Below are positions 1-13,209 of a stretch of 64,000 nucleotides of DNA, in pieces. The translations under genes and the position numbers were made by a program. Source of the DNA: Amblyornis subalaris (taxonomy: Eukaryota > Chordata > Aves > Passeriformes > Ptilonorhynchidae); NCBI GenBank assembly GCA_018881555.1, contig JACAXG010000164.1:867747-931746 (forward strand), read 5' to 3'. Positions within the stretch are counted from its first letter, which is position 1. Each line of letters starts with the position of its first letter. Under the pieces are notes generated by a model, which did not search any database, was not told the origin of the DNA, and worked only from the letters and a program-made list of their open reading frames with translations.

Positions 1-1463
1 ACCTACTCCTCCAGCTTACCACAGAGCTGTTTCTGATTTGAATAAATCCATAGGACTATCACATAAAGCCAGCCTTTGCATGCTTTTCTGACATGAAAGA
101 AAGCTTAAAGTAGGTATACATCAGTTGGCTTAGTGCCTTTTCTTATTGTCATATTTTCAACTGTAATATAGTATCAAACTACCTGGTCAACTGTCAGGAG
201 CCCACCTCTCTGTAGATGACCAATGCTTTTATAAGAGAGATGAAGCAAAAAATGGACTGCTCTTTAAACACTGGTCCTTCTGCATCAAATCACAGTGCCC
301 CTGGAGACAGAATGCACTATGCCATTTGCTGTAACATTTTAAGGTTACCAATTACTCTTTTACTAGATATACACACTATAAGGACAAAACCTATAACAGA
401 TTGGAACAGTTATTTTAATTAGAATAAATGAGTGGTTTAGCCTGCATATCTTTGATCATTGTCATGTTAACAAACTGAATAACAATGAACTCTTCGAATA
501 GCAGGCTCTGCTGGGATTTCTGTAGCACATAATGTCCAACTATAGCTAAAACCCACTAAGCCAATGCTTTTGTTTCTTTATGAAGTTTCATCATAAAGGT
601 AAATGTTATCCAGTACGTTACACATTAAACACCATCAATGACTGTTAAGTCTTTTATAGAGAATTGTCACTGTCAAAGGCTAATCTTCTTTCCTTTTTAT
701 CATTATTTTTCTGCCTGACAAAAGGCAGTGATACGGTTTATACAGATACAAGCAACGTCTGCTCACACTCATTAGACTTATCCTACTTGTCTAGGTAAGA
801 GACAAAGGTGCACTTAAATAAAGCTTTCCATCTCAATGACACGTGAGTAGAAATGCAGATATTCTACTCCTCATGCTTTTCATTAATTTTGCTCACTTTT
901 ATGTGCTTACTTTCCTATCTATCTTCAAAGAGAGAGAATAGAAAAAGACACAGGCANACAGTTATATAAACTCACATACATTTTAATGCTCCACTACTGC
1001 TAGCACTTTATTGTGTCTTGAAGATGCTCGTATTTTCATAGCAGACATTTCAGTTCACAAGATGAACTGTTTGTTCTTTCAGTCCCCAAGTACAGCTCAT
1101 CTCTGTGTGTTCTATTTGATTTAGAAAAGCCAAAAACATGTGACAGCAGGACTTCTTATCAAATAAGGCCAGTAGTTTAAAGCGGCTTTAATAGCTTAAA
1201 AAAACTAAAAAAGGAAATCCTATCATCCTTCAAAACCCCTACAGGTTTTACAAAGTGCTGGAAGCAGAGTGACTTGCAGTGAGCAGGTGCTAGGCATCTG
1301 AAAGAGGAGTTCACAAAATATAATAAAACTTTCTAGCTAATGATTAAAAAAAATAAATTCTCCTACATCATTATACAGAATGGTTAAAGCATACCACAAT
1401 TTGATCTTGCAAGCACAGTCCTTGAGAACTGTGAATTTGCAGAGCGATTTCCTTGACTCTGCT
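1..1463. other. Unique AT-rich intron, nothing recognised
   Basis: No repeat family, exon or strong motif was seen. One isolated N lies at 957. The only open frame in the first part (216-422) is short and unlike any known protein. Confidence 0.5.
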
Positions 1464-1486
1464 TCATCATCATCATCATCATCATC
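1464..1486 (+). repeat. (TCA)n trinucleotide microsatellite
   Basis: Seven and two-thirds uninterrupted TCA units. They read as a serine run in an otherwise meaningless small frame, so this is a simple repeat and not a coding tract. Confidence 0.9.
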
Positions 1487-1789
1487 TCTTTACCAGTCCC
1501 ACAAGCTCACTGGTTTTGATGCACTGCCTGGGAACACAGCCATGCATTGGCACCACCCAGTATTACAATTACTTGCTTTCAGTCTCCATTTAACACAATG
1601 GGTCCTGTGTCCTTAAACGCTCCAAAAGCTGACAGAGGAATCAGTGGCCAAACGAGTCCACTTTCTGTGAACACAGCACAATATCTTACTGGAAACACAA
1701 AAGGAGAAAGGTTTTCTTTTCTCCCCGTACTTCTCTTGCTGCTAGTGCTGGCCTACTGACTCTGGTCCTGTCGTGGTCCTGAAGAAAGG

Positions 1790-2082
1790 GTCTGTAAATC
1801 CAACATGATTTCAGTAAATTTTACCAGTAGTTTACTGGATAAGTAAGTTTTTATCAGTGAAGTTTACAGACGACACAAAGATTGATGGAATAATAAATAC
1901 TAAGGGCACAATACTTTTACAGAATTAAGTGGATCATTGATATCAAAGGCCCTATTGAACAAGATGTATTTTAATAGAGCAAACAAAAGCTAAATATACC
2001 TGGGAATTAACAATTAACATTGTACTTAAAAATTAGGAGCCTAGGAAAGCAGTGGCTTAGAAAAAGTATTGTCAGGGCCCTG
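1790..2082 (+). mobile_element. Old CR1 LINE fragment (reverse-transcriptase end)
   Basis: The plus strand at 1860-1883 reads KFTDDTKI, a decayed form of the CR1 reverse-transcriptase KFADDTKL motif, which contains the catalytic aspartates. Downstream wording such as the TACCTGGGAATTAACA and GGAAAGCAGTGGCTTAGAAAA stretches follows the order of CR1 ORF2 just past that motif. Many stops and indels show it is long dead. A further CR1-like scrap may lie at about 2700-2760. Confidence 0.65.
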
Positions 2083-2440
2083 AGGACATTCATAGGACTC
2101 ACTGTACCCGCCCAGGCCCCCAAGGACTTTCCTGTACCCTGCTCATGGCCCAGGACCCATGTCAGTCCCATGGGGCCATCAGTTCCTGCTCCATCAACTC
2201 CACAGCAGGGCTGGTCTCCAGCTGCCCACTGTCCTGCCCTGCCTGGTCATAAGCACTGCTGAGCCTGTGGGCCCAAAGCCTGGCCTTTCCCTGTTCCCAT
2301 CCCTATGGAGGTGCTCACTGGCTGCTCTGCCCCTGTCTGGGGCAATGGAATGAGTGCTGCAAGACCCTGCCTTGACGGACCCCATGTGGAGCTCCAGCTG
2401 CTACATCCCCAGGGAGCTATTTGGTACCTCAGCAAGTATT
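2075..2440. other. GC-rich segment of unknown origin
   Basis: About 340 bp (2075-2415) that is markedly GC- and C-rich against an AT-rich background, starting where CR1 similarity stops. I do not recognise it. The overlapping open frames on both strands (for example 2020-2262 plus and 2247-2453 minus) look like consequences of base composition. A 12-bp direct repeat, TGGGAATTAACA, lies at 2001-2012 and 2441-2452, so the patch may be an insertion, although the left copy sits inside CR1-like sequence. Confidence 0.4.
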
Positions 2441-5083
2441 TGGGAATTAACATAAATAATTGCTCTCAGTACTGTAAGTGGATGAAGTATTTTAAACTTT
2501 ACAGATTTTACACTGTTTAAAATGATAAAAACTCTACCAGGCAGGCATGCTTCAGTAAATAGCAAGAAAACACAGGAACCAGGCAAGCGCTCATCTATGA
2601 GAAAACTGTGTGACTTGGCCGCTGTCTGCGAGTATTTGGACATCCAAAGTGAGAGGTCAGATAGCAATAATTTTCAGTCTCTCAGTCTAAAAAACAGTAT
2701 CAACTGGCTTGAACCTGAATTTAGACAAATTCAGCCTTGAAAGAAGACTATTTTTCCATCTGTGTGGGTGAGTAGTCCCTGGATGACAAGATCACACTAA
2801 GGACTTACACCACATCCTCTATGTGTTGTCACCATAACTCATCATTACCACTTAAAGATTCCTTGTTTTTTGGAAGGATATCTTCCAGTCCAGAGGTAGG
2901 AAAATATTTATATAGTAGGAATTCACCCAAAGTAACAGTGCAATCACTGGATTTCTGCTGGATCACTGGAATGCTTTGACTTGCCTCATACACATCAGGT
3001 GCTTTCTCATGCAATTCATAATTTATGCACACTGCTTGAAAAAGGGGGACTGAAAGTCACTCAGATAAAGCAGTAAGTATTCTAAAACAATGGAAGGGAG
3101 TACTTTAAACATATTTTTTATTTTTGTATACATAATGATGTGCAGATCTTTTGATCTGCTTCAGCTTCATCATGCTTCTCTGTGTTTAACTCTGTGCTGG
3201 TGCTATGCTTATGCAGTCTTTCTGTAATGGGCTGAGACACAGCCTCATGTTTCTGTCTTTTAAAAGTAAGAAAATTGACTTTTCCTTTTCTTCTGGATTT
3301 AAACCATCTATGACCGTTAATATAATGACTTGGGAAAATAATTAAAAAAAAAAACCTAAGAAGTTGCTGGATTCAAAGGTCCAAATGGTGCAAGTGCTTC
3401 ACCTTCCTAAATCTGCAGAGAAGTGAAAACTTGAAAATACAGGAAAAAATGAAAAATGAGTTCACACAAGATGTAAACCTCACTTCATTGAGCATATTAT
3501 GGAGACTGNTAATGGGAATCACACTGGCATTGTGATTGAACTATATATTGCAATTGCTATATTCTGCTAAGCATAAGTTACATGCACGTTGTGTTTTCAG
3601 CATATTTTGTATCACTTCACTTAATCAGAAATCCTGTGTAACATCAATTGTCTTCAAATAAGTAAACTTGATATAAACATTAGCTGTTCACATGTGCAGT
3701 GTCTAAAAGAACTTGATCAGAGAGTATTGAACTCTTACACTTATAAGTAATAAATTTAAGTCTCTTCAGGAACCACCTGCAGCTCTCGATACTGAGGCTA
3801 AGTCAATTCTAAAGCTGGTGTAAATCAAAGTGATTTCAGTTATGAATGAAATTATGCTAATTTACACTGGCTGAATATCTGCTATGTGAAGTCCACAAGA
3901 CACAGAAGACTAAGCACATGCTTCAATGATTTACAGAATTAGGATGATAATGGAATTTACTTCTTGTTGAAGTGCCTTCTCACTGTCAGACTTGGAAGAA
4001 AAAACCATCACCACACGTAAAAAGTATGCTTAGCTGATTTCAGACATGTAGAGGAAGGAAATGTCATGGCTCCTGTAGAGATTGAGCTGAAGATAAATAA
4101 CCGAATGGAAAATCACATAAGCAGGAGGATACAGAACAAGGTTACTGACAGCAGGTGCTTGGCAATGGTCACTCAGGAAGTTTGGTTTGTTTGGAATTTT
4201 TTTTCTGATGACTGGAAGTAGAACAGAAGTTCTTTCTTTAAAAAAGGTTTGTCTTTTACAAAAAAATGATAACCTATTTTTGCTAACTCCCTAGAACTTT
4301 TTTCATGGAAACATCAGCCCTTCAAAAGGTGGAACTGATTGCAGTAAAGGACAACTTTATCACTATTTCTTTAAATGTATGTTACCCTGGAAAGGCTGCA
4401 GTCTAGTTAAACTATGTTCGTGATACGTATCTTTCTCTGCAGCAGTGAAGAAGAGAATCATTCTGGGAGCTTAGAATAGAAATTTCAGTGACAGTGTGAA
4501 AGCCAATGAAAATCTGACAAGGCATGTTCTCCTTCACATGGATTTACAACTCTAAGAGAAACACCTTTCTGCCTCCTAAAACTAAATAGATCAAAGAACA
4601 GAATAAAGGTAAAAATGAACAAAAAAACTGATGATCAAGTTCCTCCTGCTTGGAGCAGGAGAAAACAACAAGTTTGGCAACAAAATTCCTAATTTCCCCT
4701 AAGATTATTAAAAAACATCTGTTAGATTATCATAGCACATTTGATATGGCTGTGCCAGTTTTGTCAATTTAGTCATTTCAGCAAGAAATTCAATTTGACC
4801 TGAAACATGTATCAAACTGTCACTTTCATTCACCCAAATTAAATGCAACTTATGCTGTCTTGAGGTTATTCCTACATGAGATCCCACTGAGGACACAACC
4901 AAAAGTTCATGTGCACTTACACTTCTGAGAGTCATGAAGGAAAAAAAAACAAAAAAAAAGAGAGAAAAGGATAAGCTCAGAAAACCTGCACTATTGCTTC
5001 TCTATAAGAGTAATTAACATATATTCCCAAAGGAACTAGGGAAAGGAGGAGAAACTGAAGATTCCCTTTGGGCAGGATAGTAA
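2441..5083. other. Mostly unique intron
   Basis: Apart from a possible CR1 scrap near 2700-2760 and a small GCAGATC/GATCTGC hairpin at 3142-3159, nothing was recognised. A 67-codon minus-strand frame at 2829-3032 has balanced composition but matches no family I know. Confidence 0.4.
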
Positions 5084-5345
5084 CTGTAGCAGGCATTAAA
5101 TATGCAAGCAGCCATTAGGCATGATTAAAGATTAATTCTGTGTCATAGACAGGACTTGAGGTCATTACAGGTCATGACTCTCATCTTAATTATTTGGCTT
5201 ACTGTTTTTATTTAATTAGCTTGACTTAATGAATCTTTGGTTATAGATGTCTGGCAACCTAGATTATTGTGCACCATTTATTAAGTTAAAGGCTCAGCTA
5301 TAAAACTTCCTCTCAGCAGGTAGCTTCCACAATTTAATCAATAAG
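5084..5345. promoter_or_regulatory. Possible conserved noncoding element, homeodomain-site rich
   Basis: Non-repetitive sequence with many TAAT cores (GATTAAAGATTAATTC, CTTAATTATTTGG, TTTAATTAGCTT, CTTAATGAATC) and balanced complexity between more degenerate flanks. Its resemblance to vertebrate developmental enhancers is an impression only; conservation was not tested. Confidence 0.25.
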
Positions 5346-7919
5346 ATTCTGGGTAAAACCGAAGCGGGTTCTATGTAAGAGCATGATGTTAAAACTTTAT
5401 TTACCAAAGTCAGCATTAGAGGTTCTGCTGGAATTGGTGAGATGTGTGGGCTCATAATTCGGTGATAGTATTTCAGTACTGCCTATTACACTAGTTGCAT
5501 TGGTAAAATTCTCTCAAAGTCAAAAATCATAGTTCTCAATAGGTACCATGTATTGTTCTGGCCATGTCAGGGTCTGTGTTCTGTTTCAAGTCTCTGTGTT
5601 CTGCTCAGTGTTTTTTAACACTAATTATTCAGTCAAAATATGGAAGTACTAAGTATGTAAAAAAATTAATTTAAATCACATTTTTTTATCCAAACTACCA
5701 ATGAATATTTCCATAATAGAGACCTGACTAAGACCTTCAAGTATCTTCCAAATAGAAAACATTTTCTTTTGCATTTTTTTTTCTATTAAATATTTTCATT
5801 CTGCTTTAAAGGCCTATCTTTTCTTCCTTTTAAAAACAGAAAGACTAATAATTCATTTAATTCTACTACTTTTTCCTAAACTTTGCATAGCAGTCAATTA
5901 AATCACAAGGATGACTGAATCTCAGTGCAATGTGGTTTTTCCCTCCTGTTTCAATTAGAGGAATAGTTAATCAAACAAATAATAATTAAATAGAGCACCT
6001 GTAAAAATGAAAGAACTGAGGAAAAAAAGGCTTGTGATGCAAGCATAGCTAGGGGAACAGTAGATTCTCTTTCATCTTCTTCTCAGATCCTCTGTCTTCC
6101 ATAATATAATGACAAGAAAATTACCCTGTCCTTAAAAGTCTTGAAAAAATAATCAGGTCTTCACAAAAAACATAACCAAAGAGGGGTTCCCTTTCTCAAT
6201 GCACCAGAAAACACAGACTTTCAAAAGGTAAAAACTAATAAAACCACCCCACAGTTTCCTGTGAATTCAGTGCTTTTAAGGCACATCAAATACTAGGGAA
6301 GAGAACTAAGGTCACTGTGGCCCAGAATAAAATGACAACAGCCAAGGCTTAAATCAGACTTCATGAAATTCACAGAATTTACATTAGAATAATTTGCAGC
6401 ACATCTGGTGCACACATCAGCCAGATGTACTGGTAAGCTGCTAGGTAGCCTGGTACACAATGGTTTGGAATCTTTAAGAACACTAGGAATCGAAGTTAAT
6501 CTACCAGTTACATTCAGGACTTGCTGAAGGATGAAGCTAAGGGACATGAAGAATACTAAGCTTACATAACTAATATTTTTTGAAATAATGGAACAAATTA
6601 TACTTCAGTAACACTTTTGTTACTTTCAGGCCTAGCAAATTTCTGTCAGAGATATCAAGGATGCTTCTCTTAGCACATTGGAAAAGACAAATATTTTGCC
6701 TATGAAAAGAAAACTTCATTTATATTGAAATATTTGGAGATGGCTCAAAAGAACAAAAGGTCCTAGAAAAAAAAGGTGGGAATGCGTATCTTGTGTCAGG
6801 CCTGCTATGAGATTTGAAGATTCTATCCAGCAACTTCTGGTATAGATTTGTTTCCACATTGCTATAGCCACAATAGGACAGATATTCTTGACAATTGATC
6901 CTTATAATCATGCTATTAAAAAACTGAGATCCAGAAAGAAAGTTAATGATTTAATGGACTCTTTATCCACTGAGCCCTGAATGTAGCCAAGTCAGCCGCA
7001 AGTTCTTAACTGGGCATGAAGGATGAAGCCATTCTCTTGTTAGGAAGACAGTGTCTCTTCAGCACACACTGATGGCTGGGTAACAGGCAGATAATCTCCT
7101 AATTGTTTACCCTGATAGTGACCAGAAAGCTTACAGCAGAATAAATATGAAAATTAAAATTCAGAGGACACCAAATTCAATGGCAGCTATTAGCAATGCA
7201 ATTAGAGTGGTTGATTAGAAATGTTTATGAATGTTTTTCAGATTGTGAATTTGTGCCAGACCCTGGAAAATGAAGGCCTGGAACTATAAAGCTGCCAATA
7301 CAGTATCTTCTGAAAATATGTGAAATGCACATAGGTCTATCTGATATATAAGATAGAGGAACTATTTGGGGATGATAAATTCTATCTGCTGAACAATGCG
7401 ATCTTGGGGACTGACTTTGGCAAAACTACTTAGAATACGAAAAGAGTTAAAACAAGCTATTTTTCATGCAATGGCAAATACTTGGGACACATATAACTAA
7501 GTGAATTTTGGGCCAGGAATTAGCTTTGCTCCTGAAGTTTTCACAAGCTGAGCCTCCAACTTAGTACTCCGTCTTCCCCATGTAGAAGGAAGTAAATATG
7601 TCTCAAAGCTGAGAGAGTCTTACTTTAGTTATTAGGTATTTAACTGAAGATCAGAGCAAGTTAAATCAAAGCTGAACCTCCCACACCGTTCCTCTGCCTA
7701 GGCTTGTACTGATAAATTCTGCATTTTGACCATCTACATAGTTCCCTCTATCACCTATTTCCCTTCATCAGTAACGTCCTTGGCATCGTTGTCATCTCTT
7801 TTTCCCTTCTCAATTTTGGAATAAGGACTGTGCATCACTGCAGGGAACCTGCATTTAGTTTGGTATTAATAGAGCTTTACTATAAACACATGGTGCACTG
7901 AGAACAGAGAGAGAACTGA
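5346..7919. other. Unique AT-rich intron
   Basis: No repeat or exon was recognised. A compact stretch at about 7150-7235, with ATTAGCAATGCAATTAGAG and GATTAGAAATG, has the texture of a conserved element, but nothing more can be said from one sequence. Confidence 0.4.
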
Positions 7920-8070
7920 TACTTTGGAACGTGTGCAAGAGCTATTTAGTTCAATATCCTGTCTCTGACAGAGGAAGATATAAGAAACCTACAACAGGCA
8001 GATCTAGGGTTATTCAATCTAAAAGACAGAGCATACTCTAACCCTTAGATTGAAATATTCATTTCAAAAA
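7920..8070 (-). mobile_element. Ancient CR1-type fragment
   Basis: The phrases TTCAATATCCTGTCTCTGAC, GGAAGATATAAGAAACC and a later CTCTAACCCTTAG follow, in order, the wording of an old CR1-family 3' region that is common in turtles and birds when read on the complementary strand. It is strongly diverged, so the boundaries are approximate. Confidence 0.45.
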
Positions 8071-11044
8071 ATGGTTTATAATTAGCTAAGGTAAGTTAAA
8101 TATGCTGTCAATGTCACTATTTCTTTTTTTAAAAACCTCCTCAATATTTGATCTAAACAATGTCCTGCCTTAATGAGCTCCATAAACCAATAACATATAC
8201 ATGAAAAACAACAGTAAAGCCATAAGCATTCCCAAATTTCACAACATTTAATTTCAATTTACTGTCCTTGTTTCCTTATATTCAGAATCATCTAGAATTT
8301 GGTATGTGGAAATATGTGATTTAGAACATAAATCAGAAAAACTATTATTACAATGTTCCTCATTTCTCTTTTGCAGTAGTTTCGGTTTCTTTCAACAGAA
8401 CTTTTTAACATACTTCATTATTGCCTTACACATCATTGAACCTCTTTTTGTTCTGTGATATTCTTTAAGGTACAGGACAGACAGTATTGCATAGCATTCT
8501 AGAAGAGGTATTTAAAGCATTATGGTATCTTTTCTATTCTTTGCTATCCCTTTTCTCACGCATATTAAAAGCTTGCCTTTTTGTTTTACTACACCTATAT
8601 GTTAAGCTGAAATGTTCTTTAAGTAGAAGATATTATGCAAATACAGTTGTGGATTTTTTAAGTTGGTATATACAATTTAAGTCCAAAAGACTATAAATTA
8701 TATTATTGATTTCAATCCTAAGCTATTTTTTCCTACATTTTTAAAATATTGTATTATGTTTCATTTACCATTGGTTTCAGCTCCCTTGGATAGCAACTCC
8801 CCCACACACCCCGATTTCTCTGATCCTGAATGAATCTTATCTCTTTGAAGTTAAACATGTCATCCGCAAATATATCTACCTCATTACTCTCTATTTTCAG
8901 GCTATTAATGTGGATATTTAAAACAAAGGTGAAAAGATCATGAGACCTGAATTCAGCTTCATTGCTGCAGTTTTTCCAAAAGAAAAAAAAAATATTTTTT
9001 CTTTGCATCATGTTTTATTGAATATTTGAGCTGTGGCAATATTTCACTTTGCTATGTATAATTACTTCTTTTAACAACCTGTCAGAGAAATAGCAATTGC
9101 TGCGTTATAAGGACATTAGCAACATTAAAAAATGAACCCAATTTATTGATAATGGACTATTGCTGGGTTATCAGAATATCCCTTCAATTATAATCCCATA
9201 TTGTCAAAGTATTTGACAATTAAGTAATGAATGTCTTTCAAATATTTGTTAGTTTTCACCATGTGAGAAAGAGAAAAACGTGGAAGAAGAACAATTCAGA
9301 AACGGACATCACAATTCTCATTAGCAAAAATGCATAGGCCAAGGAAAATGCCATAACAGCTCAATACTGGAAATGGTCTCTATTTTAGGCGCTAAACAAA
9401 TAGGAGAAAAGTCAGTGGTTGTTAGGTGGTGCATTTAGTTATTTATTCAACACTCAGTTCCCAGTGTGTTGTATTGGTAGCTTATCTTGAATACATTCCT
9501 GAATATAAGCCATAGAAAGACTCAATTTTCCATGTCAAGGATGTTATTTATGAAGTGCTATAAACGATTTATATGACCAAGTTTTGAGGGAAAAAAAACT
9601 TTCCTCTTTTCTATTTTCTCATTTTACATAATGCTTTTCCTAACGGAATGGCATGAGGGAATGGGGAAATCAATTGTACAACAAATTGTAGAAACACTGA
9701 CACATTCCTGTAGATCAGTAAAGCTATCAGGCAGTAAGTGAAAAGTGTAGATAATTTGTCTAACAGAATTTGTCAAAATATATGACAATTCATTAACTCA
9801 CAACAATTCTAACCACACCTGGAATTAAAAGTTTGTATCTGTCTTGCTAACGGAACTTCACCAAGCCAAATTTCTAGAGGGGTAAAAATAGTACAACATA
9901 AGTAAAAATCTGGTTTCACTGAGGAGAAAAGTCTGTTTAGTCCTGTAATTCTTCTTTTCCTCATGAATTTCCTGGTGGTTATTTGAGGTTAAATAAGGAA
10001 ACAACAAAAAAGTCCCACAAAAGGATGGACTCAATATTACAGATAGAAAAAAGGATTATATGAAATAGAAAAAGTAATGGAGTGATAATAAGTGAATAAG
10101 GAATTTGGTCCTTGGAAGAAAATGTATCTACATAACTGCATAATCTGTGACAAATCAAAAATACAGATTTGTTTATTTACTAATGAATAAACTGAATTTG
10201 CTGTATTGCTACTTATTAGGTTTGTTTGTGTATTTTTTAGGGATACTGTGTCATAATTGCTATCAATAGATAGTGGGCAACTTAATTATTCTTTCATATA
10301 TATTTTTACTAGTTATTTGTAATACTTTATTCTCCATGTAAGACTTTGACTCTTCCTGTTATACAAAGAAAATACACTATCTATTTTAGAATTCGGTATT
10401 GACTGTCATATGTACCACAAATACAAATCAGAGAGGATTTCAGCAATCTTCCCCCTATTCACAGAAAACTATGTACACTTATTTTCTTTTTCTGAAGCAG
10501 AAGTATTTTTACAGATTCTATTCCCATACTATGATTAAAAATTAAATAAATCTGATAGCATTTCCAGAGTGGTCTGTTTCTGCTCTTTCTACAGTTTGGA
10601 ATTCTTGGCTGGTCAAAACCATTTAATGAAAAGGTTTTGTCTAGATTCAAAACAGGGAAATTCCATAACACTTGTGGAAAGAAAGCAAAAAGAAAAGGAA
10701 GAAATCCAAACACACAACAACAAGTACTTATATGCTTCAGTCAGTTTGGGGGTTTGCATTATCCATGAGGAATGAAACTTTCCTTGTGGTTCATATATGA
10801 AACTAGTATTGCCTTAATCTGTTTTATTCATGAGTACCAGATGAGGATCAAAGCACAAAATTTGAGATGGTAGCTCACAGGAGGAATATGTGAGGCCAAG
10901 GAAAGTGAAAAGCTATTGCCTATTGATGAGAAAAGCAGCCGTATTACTCACACTGTGAAACCCTTACTTTGTGTTTACATTTATCCTTAGGTTTTTTATA
11001 TATATCCTAGAGCTCACAAATATAGACCTAATACATGAGACTTG
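8071..11044. other. Unique AT-rich intron
   Basis: No exon or repeat family was recognised. Two TTGTCA/TGACAA hairpins occur at 9200-9220 and 9766-9791. The open frames here (8487-8696 plus, 8754-9011 minus, 10459-10713 minus) are low-complexity noise. Confidence 0.4.
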
Positions 11045-11842
11045 ATGGGATTCAGAGGATATTAAAAGAGCTTGCTGATATGATTGACTGCAAGGCTGAG
11101 GATTTGGCTAACAGAAATCTCATGAAGTTCAGCAAAGTGCAGAACCATGTACCTAGGACAGAATAAACCCAAGTGCTGATACAGCCTGGGAAACAGATGG
11201 GTGACTACCAGGCAGCCTGAAAATGATCTGGGTGTTACAGTGAACAGAAGGTCAAGTAGGATCAAACTGTGGCAAATCCCACACAGGACTACATCAGACA
11301 AACTAGGGTCAGCTGGCAGAGATAAATTATTATTTTCAACTCAATTCCAGTGAGGCTGCACTTGGAATATGTGTTCAGTTTTGTGCCTCAGTTCAAGGGA
11401 GATGCTAGGACACTGTGAAGTACTCAGTGGAAGACAAGCAAGACAGTGAGATACCTGCCTGACAGAGGAAATTGAAAGCGCTGTTTTTTTCAGTCTGTGG
11501 AAGAGAAGGCTAAGAGGAGAATAAGCCTGCAACTACTTGGACATCTACAACAGCAACTGTCACACTCTCGGCAATGCCAAATTGTAAAACAAGGAGCAAC
11601 TGCTACAAGCTGTGACTTGTGATGTTTACTCAGCATAAGGAAAAGCTTTTGTACAGCACTGAATCAGATCACACAGAGACGTTGCAAAATCCCNATCTTT
11701 GGAGGTTTCAAGCCTCTGTTATGGAAAACAACGGGTAACCTAAGGTAGTCACTATTCAAGAGTCCTGCTTCTTGACTTCACTGGGGAGGCTGAACTACAT
11801 AACCTCCCGAGGTCTCTTCCAACACATAGTTCTGTAATGCAG
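11045..11842 (+). mobile_element. CR1 LINE fragment, about 800 bp, 3' end present
   Basis: The plus strand near 11113-11160 reads RNLMKFSKVQNHVPR, close to the CR1 ORF2 signature NLMKFNKxKxxVLHLG. It is followed in order by the C-terminal part of ORF2 (GCACTTGGAATATGTGTTCA, GGAAGAGAAGGCTAAGAGGA), and it ends with the CR1 tail wording CTCCCGAGGTCTCTTCCAAC and a decayed terminal repeat (TAGTTCTGTAATG). Stops, indels and one N (11694) show it is inactive. It lies antisense to PCDH9. Confidence 0.85.
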
Positions 11843-13117
11843 AAAACACAGATGGCAATATGAGTAATGTTTCTTAGAGAATAGCAGGAATAAATACCAA
11901 AATAGATGCTGAAGCTATCTGGCCATGTAAGCTGCATTTTAAGTAAAGCAGGGACTCTATGTCCTGCACTGCTAAAATAAAAGCATTTGGCTAGCTTTCT
12001 GAAGCACTTTGCTTCAGCCTTACCTATGACTGGGAACAGTTCTCAAGAGATCCTAAACAACAGAATCCTAGGAACAAAATCAGAATCAGTTCAATTTTCG
12101 ATTTGATCCAAAGTTGACAAAAATAACCTTTTTTAGTTATTACACGTAAATCAAACTGTTACTTTTTGACAACATTGCATTAATTTCATGTGTAATTTTA
12201 TTAATAATTTTTATTACTTCATGTTATTAAGACATTATTTGCTTAAGCATAACATTTTGCTTATGTTGCACAACACAAAACTGCAAGCTCCTAGGTTAGA
12301 AAAAAGAAAGAACCCATTATAAACAGAAAAATTTGGATATTGTTACACGATCTGTATGACAGTTGCCAACTATGGTAATACAATGCTTACACATGAAAAA
12401 GTACAAGGTCATATTACCAGATGTAGCTCTGAATTTAGCACTCTTTTGAAGAGGTTAGGCTAGATGACCTTTGGAGTTTTTAATCCTTTGGACGCAAATT
12501 ACTCTGCTAGTCTACTGTTACTTGTAACAATGGAGAATCAAAATAAATTAAAAGTACTTCTAAGACTTAGAAGATTTGCTTGTGGCTGAAAAACCACCCA
12601 GTTTATAAGCACACACACAAGAGAAGCCTAGATGATATAAAGTGGGGGAAAAAGCCCTTTATTTTTTCTCCTGAACTAAAATACCTTTACATCACTCAAA
12701 TGTCAACAGATAAGTCTTTGAATGACTGATGTTACAGAACAGACACATTAATGTGTTGTAGGGTGGGAGGGTGAGCTAAGGACAGCTTTCTTCTGTGCTC
12801 AAAATGTCTTCGGTACAGGGGGTTTAAGTCAAACCCTTAATGTGAGCAAAATGTGGCTTTTACATATTAATAATGAGATAAGTAGGGATATACAAACATA
12901 CAAATGCATCCTTGGCATTTATAAAACCCTTTTCCTCTCTTCATGTCTTATACTTGCCTTCACATCCCTTTATGTCAAATCAGGTGCTATAGTGCTACAT
13001 GATGGATATAAATTAATGTGACAGGTTACAATGTAGCACATTATTTGGAAAATTGGGAAAAAAAGGCAATTGTTATGAAATTTGTTGTTAAGGATGTACA
13101 GGTTTATTTGGCTGGTA
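11843..13117. other. Unique intron with a possible CR1 tail scrap
   Basis: At about 12453-12492 the phrase GAGGTTAGGCTAGATGACCT resembles the last bases of CR1 (GGTTGGACTAGATGACCTTTGGAGG). Nothing else was recognised. Confidence 0.3.
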
Positions 13118-13209
13118 GTTTTGTTTTGGGGTTGTTTTTTGTTTGTTTTGGGTTTGTTTTCCTCTGTGCATGGCTTTTTCATTGATTTTGTTTGGCTTTT
13201 TTTTTTTTC
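13118..13209. repeat. T/G-rich low-complexity tract
   Basis: Runs of T3-7 separated by single or few G bases, ending in a T run near 13197-13208. The small frame across it is a by-product of the tract. Confidence 0.8.

Noticed and set aside
1380..1616. Small protein with a serine run
   Set aside because: The serine run is the (TCA)n microsatellite; the rest is not protein-like.
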